In this document: positions 1-6,703 of the stretch, piece after piece
Layout of the letters: every line of letters starts with the position of its first letter
Numbering within the stretch: the first letter of the stretch is position 1
Assembly: GCA_004151065.3 (NCBI GenBank)
Contig: NWUY0303925424.1
Span: forward strand, 1-10,243
Length of the DNA stretch: 10,243 nucleotides
Source: Larix sibirica
Lineage: Eukaryota > Streptophyta > Pinopsida > Pinales > Pinaceae
Direction of reading: 5' to 3'
The notes under the pieces: generated by a model
The model's input: the letters and a program-made list of their open reading frames with translations, nothing else
What the model was told of the DNA's origin: nothing
Database searches by the model: none
Position numbers and translations under genes: made by a program

Positions 1-61
1 GGGAACTCTTCCTGGCCCCTCTTGGGAAACATCTATCCCCACATGTGCATCCGCACATTGT

Positions 62-829
62 TCATTGAACTAGGAGGGTGGTGATCAAATGACATTTGAG
101 TGACCGAAAACCTCTCAAAAAATAAACAAAAACAACTCTGAAGCGAATGGGAAGCATGTCCTCCCATGCGACAACAATCCAAAGAAAAAACAAATATCCC
201 AAAAGAATGGCAAACCACATAATGCACCAGAGACTCTGCACTAAAGAATCGATATAATATAATAACGAGAAACTAGTATGTTTCTCATCAATAGTGTAGT
301 GGGCCACTGTCATGACCAAAAGCGAGAGACACCTAACCTCCTATGCACCAAAAGAATCTATGTACAACTGGTCACCAGCCACCTGGAAGTCATTAGGGGT
401 ATTTGCAGCCTCACTAACATATCTCTAAACATATATTAGTTGGTTGGTTGTTGTAATGTCAGGCAGGACATCAGGGAAACAGAGAAAATACTCCCCTCTC
501 CTTGATAGCTCGGTAAAGAAATAAATGTTCTCCTATGTGGGATGGAACCATAGATCAGGACCCACCCTAAATTCCTATCGATGTTGATCCCAACAATGAA
601 TCGACAACTTTAGTAGTTGTGAGTGACCCCTCAGCAATGTAGCCTCCCAATAATACTTGAGGAGGCCAACAATTTTTAAGAGGACACGCATTTGTGGTGT
701 AATATGGCAAGGGAGCAAATCTCACTCCTTCTCTTGGGCCTCCCACTCTTGTGCAACATTGTACAAGTTGAGGTGCTACTGTTGGTCATGTTGATGTTCT
801 TGTTGCTCTTGTCTCTAATTCACATATAA
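62..829 (-). pseudogene. decayed ORF of unknown family, probably mobile-element cargo
   Basis: One minus-strand frame reads as protein-like sequence for about 256 codons, broken by seven stops at 815-817, 776-778, 722-724, 575-577, 533-535, 425-427 and 341-343. It then stays open for 92 codons to a stop at 62-64. Recognisable stretches are LLKYYWEATLLRGHSQLLKL, GPDLWFHPT followed (after a stop) by ENIYFFTELSRRGEYF, and VMTVAHYTIDEKHTS. All seven stops are TAG or TGA, never TAA. A second frame is open over 33-227 (SLDCCRMGGHASHSLQSCF, DHHPPSSMNNVRMHMWG), so a frameshift near 190 is likely and the true C-terminus may be in that frame. I do not recognise the family with certainty. The spacing of hP-T-E-x-I-hhhT-x-LSRRGE loosely recalls plant mobile domain proteins, which travel in transposons; that is inference. 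It lies directly inside the CACTA subterminal array, reading away from the transposon end. Confidence 0.5.
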
Positions 830-987
830 GTTTCATTCAAATCATAGACATAAACACATATACACATACATAAAACTCTAAAAAATTAATTAAAGTACAT
901 TTTTATTTATCAAAACCAAAAAATAATATATTTTTTTCTCAAAACAAATCACAAACATAACTGGTGCGCCTAAAAAAAAGTATCATT

Positions 988-1018
988 AGCGGTGCTTTTA
1001 TGACATAATTGCACCGCT
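988..1018. repeat. inverted repeat AGCGGTGC / GCACCGCT
   Basis: An 8-bp perfect inverted repeat, AGCGGTGC at 988-995 and GCACCGCT at 1011-1018, with a 15-bp spacer. It is the innermost clear example of the GGTGC/GCACC words that fill the subterminal array. Confidence 0.5.
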
Positions 1019-1054
1019 CACCATGCTTTTAAAATATGCATGCACTTTCTGTAG

Positions 1055-1275
1055 TGCTCTAACATAAGAACACCACTATCGATGCTCTAACATTAATATT
1101 TTTTTTTTGGATTTATACAATGTCGGTGTGTTGTATATAACCATAAGCACTGCAATGTTGCATCAGAATATATAGAGCACTGATATGTTAGAACACTATG
1201 TTTATTATTTTGTCGGTGCATTGAATATATGTAGACACATTGATAGCAGTGTGCCACTATATATACAGAGCACTG
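1055..1275. repeat. short direct and inverted subterminal motifs
   Basis: TGCTCTAACAT is at 1055-1065 and 1083-1093. Related text in the opposite orientation is AGAGCACTGATATGTTAG starting at 1174 and AGAGCACTGACATTGTT starting at 1267, 93 bp later. TGTCGGTGYRTTG is at 1121 and 1211, 90 bp apart. These look like an older, more diverged repeat layer of the same array. Confidence 0.45.
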
Positions 1276-1325
1276 ACATTGTTGAAAAAATTAAAAAAAA
1301 TAATACATTTGTGTGTTCATTATAT

Positions 1326-2046
1326 GGTGCTCTTTATATATATAGATGCACCGGAAACAATGCGTTAATATATTTAAATAACACCGTTTTGTCAAAAAAC
1401 TAGTTTTTTGGTTTCAATGGCGATGCGTTTAGCTTATCAAAATGAACCACAGACCCAAATTTTGTGTCTTGTGTACGGTTCTCTTTATATATACAGGCAC
1501 ATCAGTACCAATGCGTCTATATATTGATAAAGCACAACGATTTTTTAAAAATATTTATGGTTTCAAGGTAGTGCATTGAGTTTACAACGCACCGTGGACC
1601 TTTAATTTTTTTTGTTTATTAAGCAGTTCTCTGTAAATATATTGACACACCATGGTGCCAATACGTCAGTATATTTAAAGAGCCTCATGTTTTTCAAAAT
1701 ATTGTTTATGGTTTCAAAGTGGCACGTTTAGTTTACTAAAATGCACCGTGGACCTTTTTTGTTTGTTTACTAACCAATGGTTTCTATATATAATGAAGCA
1801 ACATTAACAATACACCAATATATTTATAGAACACCAATTTGTTTAAAAAGGTAATTTAAAAGTTTCAATGCCAGTGCGTTTCATTTCTTCAAATGCATCA
1901 TGTCCCTAAAATTTATTGTTAACTAAATGATGCTCTTTGAAAATACCAATGCATCGTGTCCTTAAAATATACTATTAACTAAATGATGCTCTTTAAATAT
2001 AATTAAAGAGCATTGCATGATTTAAAAATTGTTTTAAATGTTTCAA
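1326..2046. repeat. about 150-bp tandem repeat units in the CACTA array
   Basis: The landmark CTCTTT or a one- to two-base variant recurs at 1330, 1481, 1629, 1782, 1933 and 1989. A second landmark, GTTTCAA, recurs at 1411, 1560, 1711, 1862 and 2040. The period is 148-153 bp for the first four units; then a truncated 56-bp unit intervenes. GCACCGTGGACC is shared exactly at 1589-1600 and 1743-1754. The units differ by many substitutions, so the array is old. Confidence 0.65.
1892..2003. repeat. 56-bp local tandem duplication
   Basis: AATGCATCATGTCCCTAAAA starting at 1892 recurs as AATGCATCGTGTCCTTAAAA at 1948. Both copies run into TTAACTAAATGATGCTCTTT. It is a secondary duplication inside the 150-bp repeat array and explains the single short unit there. 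Confidence 0.6.
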
Positions 2047-2179
2047 TTTGGTGCATTATGTTTTCGGTAATGCACCACCTACGGCGTATGAATGTTGAAA
2101 TTCGGCCCGTATTACCGATGTGCTCTGTGTTTACACAAAATGCACCGGTAATAAGATACGATCCAAGCTTGCGGTTCAC

Positions 2180-2440
2180 ACTATGTAGATTTTTTTAATT
2201 TTTTGTTACAAAATGGCAAATTTAAATAAGATTTTAGTTTTTAATCCACTAAAAAAATAAATGAGAAGGTAATAAAGACAAAACCTGGAATCTTTCCCGC
2301 CACAAAGGCATGTTTTCCACATACACAATGAATGATGTTTTCCATGAGTTTGGAAAATTTCCAACTCCACCAAAAAACCAAACCATGGGAGAAATCCGAC
2401 AACAAATGAGCATTGCATGCGAGAGGCGTCAACAAAGAGT
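2180..2440. other. interruption of the subterminal array, nothing recognised
   Basis: About 260 bp lacking the GGTGC/GCACC words found on both sides. It is AT-rich at first and then contains mixed sequence such as CTTTCCCGCCACAAAGGC. Two overlapping minus-strand frames are open here but neither looks like protein. It may be an internal spacer of the transposon or a small insertion. Confidence 0.3.
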
Positions 2441-3062
2441 ACCGCACTAGTGCTTAGGTAGGCCTAGGAGTTCTGTTGCACTGAGAAATGAACGAAGTGA
2501 GGTATTCAATGTAGTAATTTTTTTAAGTTTACCCTATTCTAGTGCACTCAAGTTAGCAGCACATTGATCCGTCGTGTATATGGGACGCGCCTATGCGCTT
2601 CTAGTTATGGAGAGTACTATTACGTATTGCTATTTTTACAAAATGAAAAAGTATTAAGATTTTTTATAGATGATGCGTAATACTAAGTAGCACACCGATG
2701 CCTCTTAGAATTTATAACGCACTAGGGTGCTTATATTGGAAAAATTGAAATTAGTTTTTTTTCCAATAAGGGCGAACTTTTTTTGACATAAAGCAGTGCA
2801 TGTTATTGTTCAATGCATTGATGTGTTAGTATCATTCCCACACACCAAACAATTTTGTTGCAAAAATAAAATGAACAGAACATATTTTTACAAATTGCAT
2901 CGAGATATTTTGACATCAATGCTTTGTTTGAATAGGCACATCGGTGCATCTTTGATGTTAGCGCAACGGTACTACTAGGTAGACCGGGAGCACCAATTTT
3001 TTTCTTTTAAAAATAATTATAATTTATGATTTTGTCTTTTAAATGGTGTGTTTTACTCTTTT

Positions 3063-3076
3063 ACGCATCGATGCGT
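3063..3076. repeat. 14-bp perfect palindrome ACGCATCGATGCGT
   Basis: ACGCATCGATGCGT equals its own reverse complement. It is two copies of the array's GCATCGAT-type motif head to head, in the outer third of the CACTA subterminal region. It is a plausible binding site for a dimeric transposon protein, which is inference. Confidence 0.5.
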
Positions 3077-3276
3077 CTGTCTCCTTAACGCACACCATCG
3101 AGTTTTGTTGGGAAGTAAATAGTATATAATTTTTTACATGGCATCGAGTTTTTTGAACTTCGGTGCGCTTCATAATTAGGTGCACTGGTTTGTCTGTGCT
3201 TTTACTATTTTGGTGCATCGCCACATTAGGTTATTAAGCACATTGTTGTAGTTTGTATGCTAATGCGCATTGGAAA

Positions 3277-3380
3277 AAAAACCTCCACTAAAACCTCTTC
3301 CCCCTCGCCTCCCCTAGCAACTTCCGCTATAAATGAATAAATTAGCTATTTTTTGTGAAGGATCCGCAAAAACCTCCACT
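3277..3380. repeat. paired subterminal direct repeat near the CACTA end
   Basis: AAAAACCTCCACT occurs at 3277-3289 and again at 3368-3380, 91 bp apart. In the element's orientation this is AGTGGAGGTTTTT. The second copy lies 9 bp inside the terminal motif and is followed by GGAAGG, giving a near-palindrome CCTCCACTGGAAGG. Such motif pairs next to the terminus are typical of CACTA ends. Confidence 0.55.
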
Positions 3381-3388
3381 GGAAGGTG

Positions 3389-3402
3389 TTTTCCTTGTAG
3401 TG
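3389..3402 (-). repeat. CACTA terminal inverted repeat (one end)
   Basis: The reverse complement reads CACTACAAGGAAAA, one base different from the common plant CACTA terminus CACTACAAGAAAA. It is the outermost base block of the subterminal array and marks the junction with flanking DNA that starts GTTGGAAATC. Confidence 0.75.
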
Positions 3403-3634
3403 GTTGGAAATCTACTTGTGGAATGACATAAGAAATAGATAACTTCTTTAAGTCAAATTAGCTAGTAACGAATTTATTTCTTCCTTGTTATTCTTATCTT
3501 AAACCTAATATATGTATTCCCTAATATGGCTTCAAAAGAAGTGTTAGAACTATATGTTGATGCATTTTTATGTAATAGATCCATGTTGTAGAGATTGTGT
3601 ACTTACAACAAAGTGCTAAAACCTACTTTAATAA

Positions 3635-3895
3635 TCAACAATGAAATTGGGTTGAACTACACTTATTTGATCGTATACCCTTTTTCCTTCGCAGTGCCTT
3701 CATATGTTTTCTACCCCATGACTCCATATGCCCAATGAGCCTAACAATGGCCTTGATCCCACCATCACCCATCTTTTCATTTTCTATAATTCATAATAAT
3801 GTTTTGTTAAAGTAGATTCCTCCTAAATCTTTCATATTATATCTTTAGCAATCATATTTCTAGGGAATACCCCATTGTGATGGAGGAAAATTGGC
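3635..3895 (-). pseudogene. broken coding remnant, family not recognised
   Basis: One minus-strand frame gives ANFPPSQWGIP, then MKDLGGIYFNKTLL, then ENEKMGDGGIKAIVRLIG and HMESWGRKHMKALRRKK, with three internal stops (one at 3860-3862) and a stop at 3635-3637. The run of Gly, Trp and basic residues is more protein-like than the other frames. I recognise no domain. It flanks the CACTA insertion and may be an older mobile-element or gene fragment. There is no intact start or reading frame, so it cannot be functional as it stands. Confidence 0.35.
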
Positions 3896-3926
3896 CTAAA
3901 GAGTAGAAGATGGTTGGTGAGGTAAC

Positions 3927-3956
3927 AGTAGCTTCCCTCTTAGTAGCTTCCCTCTT
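3927..3956. repeat. 15-bp perfect tandem duplication
   Basis: AGTAGCTTCCCTCTT occurs twice head to tail at 3927-3941 and 3942-3956. It is a recent slippage-type duplication with no known role. Confidence 0.8.
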
Positions 3957-3959
3957 AGT

Positions 3960-4385
3960 TCAACCAAAGTTCTTGATTGTGCTTTAGAACTATATCACAA
4001 GAAGCAAGGTTTGGGTTGTAACAAGTTGATGGACATTCATATAACTTTACAAAGTATATGATTAGACAAGTTGATGATTTGCATAAGTGCCTAATTGAGC
4101 AATTAAATGCCCAATGGCCACACCTTAAATTATAGAGTGCCCTCAAAACTAAGGACAAGGAGATCAAGAAAATCCCATCAGAATTGGAAATGCTTTATGA
4201 ACATAATACTTGGCTTTTCATGTGGCTCTCAATCTCTAGTAGGTCATATTGCAGATTCCACTAGTTTCACTGTTCAACCAAGGAGGAGTTGCTTGAAGAT
4301 GACACAATGTAGTAGGCCTTTGGAAGCCTTGTAGACACAATACCAAGGGAGCAAGCTTATAGAACTCTTGAAAATTAAGATGTGA
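3960..4385 (+). pseudogene. broken coding remnant with a charged helical stretch
   Basis: A plus-strand frame reads GHSYNFTKYMIRQVDDLHKC, LIEQLNAQWPHLKL, a stop, then SALKTKDKEIKKIPSELEML, YEHNTW and later TKEELLEDDTM and TQYQGSKLIELLKIK. At least six stops interrupt it. The alternating charged and Leu/Ile residues suggest a short coiled coil. An overlapping frame is open over 4107-4334, so it is probably a shadow or the result of a frameshift. I do not recognise the protein. Confidence 0.3.
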
Positions 4386-4402
4386 CCATGATAGAAGCCC
4401 AA

Positions 4403-4735
4403 AGTGGGCATGTTTTTCGATAATGTAACCAAGTCCTTATATACTACCAATATATTTTAATAAGAGTTCAGTTGGTTAAGGTTTATAGTTGTAGAAGGTT
4501 TTTGAAAGTCATATATAGTAGAGGTAGAGCATATAAACAACTCATGAAAAACAGCTGGAATTGCAAGTCCTTTTTTAATCTTGTTCTAAACTGGACCTTA
4601 CAATTTTCTTTTGTAAGGAGCTTTTTAATATATTAATATAAATTAGCCATTTATATGAAGAAAAGATAAAAGATAACTTTGAAAACTCTAATTAACTTAA
4701 TTAATTAATGTAATGGGAGAATCACATTGCATCAC
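4403..4735. other. AT-rich spacer with one tRNA-like A-box
   Basis: Mostly AT-rich sequence, for example TTAATATATTAATATAAATTA. The only patterned element is AGTTCAGTTGGTTAAGG at 4465-4481, which resembles a tRNA D-arm / polymerase III A-box and could be a SINE relic. No gene was seen. Confidence 0.3.
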
Positions 4736-5160
4736 CTAAGCACTAGTGACTTTTGTTAAAACCCCGCCTCGACAAATTTGCATGGCCTCTTTACACTCTT
4801 GACCTCTAAGCACCATTTTATAATGCTCAACAAAGGTAAAGGACATTTCAAAATTTTCAATAGCCCATCCTTACTCTACCTAAATAGTGTTGATTCATTT
4901 GAGAAAATGTTTGGCCTGATCTAAGGCCTTGAATAAATATTTCTTTGATCTATCTCCCACCTTTGAACATCGGAGACAAGCTCAAACACTAGCTCTCTTT
5001 GCCTTCTTAACTTCAACTAGGTTGTTGAAAGCTACGCTTACATTTGGCCTCCAAAGATATTTGAAGAGAAACCCATTTCGTCATAGTCAATTGATGTCAA
5101 ACCTAGCATCCCGAAAGCCATATGCTCACCAATTGAGTCTAGCCCTTTAGCAACCCACAT
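4735..5160 (-). pseudogene. broken, frameshifted coding remnant, family not recognised
   Basis: Minus strand. The first part (5160 down to 5038) reads MWVAKGLDSIGEHMAFGM, LGLTSIDYDEMGFSSNIFGG and then stops. Shifting frame near 5044 continues with NVSVAFNNLVEVKKAKRASV, CSKVGDRSKKYLFKALDQAK and GWAIENFEMSFTFVEHYKMV, ending LRGQECKEAMQICRGGVLTK, with about five stops. The match of good text on both sides of a frameshift argues for a genuine dead gene rather than chance. No domain was recognised. The plus-strand open frame at 4929-5150 is its shadow. Confidence 0.35.
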
Positions 5161-5299
5161 AACAAAAGTTTTTCGAAGAATAGTAAAGGATGATGGTTAA
5201 TCCAAATTAGATTGCAATAAATTATAGGTGCCAAGGGTTCAAACCTCAAGACTTGTGATTAGGGGCTGTATGAATGGGGGATGACAAGTATGGGAGAAG

Positions 5300-6680
5300 C
5301 TGTAAGGAAAAATAAAATGTTTAATCCCAAAAGATGTCCACAGTTTGTATTAGTTAACCATTATTTTGGTGACAATCGCTTCACTTACATTGCCTTAAAA
5401 ATTTAGCTTGTCTAGTTTTATAATGAACATGAATATAGTTTTTGTGTTTGAAACAGGTTTTAGTCATCTGATAACTTGCATAGTCACAAAATATTTAAAA
5501 ATTTCCAAAGATAATCACTGTTTTCTGTATTTTTGGCTGGTCTCATTATTAATGCAATGTACTAGAGCTCCAAGTCAATGACATCGTTTCTTCACATTAA
5601 ATTAGTAAATTATTAGTTTTTCTATGGTTATATTAATCCCTACCTAATTCTATAACATTAGATTATGCATTACATATTTTTGCTTAAAACATGTTGCTCT
5701 ACTGTTTTGTACAATGTCTGCAATGCCAAATTTGTATGATACTTGGGCTCAATTTAAAATGTTTCTTAAACGTAGCATGTGCTTCTGGACCCTGGTTTCA
5801 ATACTGGGGAAGGACTTCAATCATATAAGAAACTTCTTCCAGTATAATTTCTTTGTTCTTTGTAAATTGAAAATTTGTGTCTGGCTTCCATTATATTTTT
5901 TACCTGTTTTGGTGCATAAATTATTATTTTCCAAAATCCAATTGGATATATAATGAGAGTGATAGATGAGCAACTCAAAAGTAGCTTCTTTCGACATACA
6001 AGAGATGCATTTAGTGATGTAGCTTATTGCCAAGAAAAAAATTTACTTTAAGTTTACATTTCCTTTGATTGAATCATTTTCCTTCAACGTCTAACAGACA
6101 TAATATTTATCTTGATCTCCGAGTGTAAGCAGGTCTTATATTAGGTATGCAACAAAAGTAAATGATATTTCACAAGGCTTCGATACAAATTGACAAGTCG
6201 TGTTGCAAAATTTTTGCATTCAGTAGTAGAATTCAAATTATCAAGTTTAATAAGGTGGGCACTCCTCATTCTTGCCCTTTGTTTAACATTAGCATGATTC
6301 CATTATACAATAATGCTCACATTCTGTCTTTGGAAACCTATGTTCAAAGACATAGTGATCTGTATTTACCTTTTAAAAGACCTATGTATAAATTGGAAGT
6401 AAAGCTAAAAATAAAAGATGAAGTTGTGCCTGGATTCTGACCACCTCAACTTGATATATGACCGATTTTGACATTTGCAGCGGCTTCTATCCAACTTGAA
6501 ATATTATTCCCTTGCAAATATCAGTTTCAGAATGACATGTCCAGGCGTTCCCTAACCAAAAGTTTAGGACATGCTTCACTATCTGGCTGTGCCACTGAAC
6601 CTGTAGGAATTTATCACTCTTAAGTAATCTGTAATTCTTCTCAAACAAAAAAATTCTGTAATTCTTCTTGAAAAACCATA
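5300..6680. other. intergenic DNA downstream of the D27-like gene, no gene supported
   Basis: AT-rich sequence without repeats of note. Open frames at 5714-5953 (plus), 5821-6033 (minus) and 6162-6440 (plus, 92 codons) have compositions expected of random AT-rich DNA and no recognisable motif. A 14-bp direct repeat TCTGTAATTCTTCT is at 6628-6641 and 6655-6668. Confidence 0.5.
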
Positions 6681-6683
6681 GAT

Positions 6684-6689
6684 TTTATT
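6684..6689 (-). terminator. possible polyadenylation signal AATAAA
   Basis: AATAAA on the minus strand begins 15 bases after the stop codon of the D27-like terminal exon. The position is close for a plant 3' UTR, and plant poly(A) signals are loose, so the real cleavage site may be further downstream. Confidence 0.3.
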
Positions 6690-6703
6690 GTTTTCTCTGA
6701 AAA

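Larger units (their letters stand above)
960..3402. mobile_element. CACTA (En/Spm) transposon end with long subterminal repeat array
   Basis: The right boundary is TTTTCCTTGTAGTG at 3389-3402. Its reverse complement starts CACTACAAGGAAAA, the classic terminal inverted repeat of plant CACTA elements. Inside it, about 2.4 kb is packed with degenerate short words in both orientations (GGTGC, GCACC, GCACYGATG, TGCTCTAACAT), as expected of a CACTA subterminal region that binds the element's TnpA-type protein. The array thins out near 960, and 830-960 is plain AT-rich sequence. I found no CACTACAA start on the plus strand, so the opposite end lies left of the window or is lost. If there is a 3-bp target duplication its right copy should be GTT at 3403-3405; this cannot be checked here. 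No tnp2-type transposase was seen, so the element is partial in this window or non-autonomous. Confidence 0.7.

Noticed and set aside
1185-1403. 72-codon plus-strand open frame
   Set aside because: It lies wholly in the degenerate transposon array and its translation simply follows the AT-rich repeats.
2206-2447. Two overlapping minus-strand frames as a gene
   Set aside because: The text is not protein-like and both sit within the CACTA end; no start context or motif.
960-3260. CRISPR-like array
   Set aside because: Repeats are degenerate, occur in both orientations, have no unique spacers of constant size, and end at a plant transposon terminus.
2445-4748. 15-bp word CACTAGTGCTTAGGT shared in opposite orientation at 2445-2459 and 4734-4748
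   Set aside because: The similarity does not extend beyond 15 bases and the core is palindromic, so chance is likely.
5230-5260. tRNA gene
   Set aside because: Only the T-loop-like GGTTCAAACC is present; the T-stem does not pair properly and there is no acceptor or anticodon arm.
6162-6440. 92-codon plus-strand open frame
   Set aside because: It starts at an ATG and contains no recognisable motif; composition is typical of random AT-rich DNA and there is no support from neighbours.
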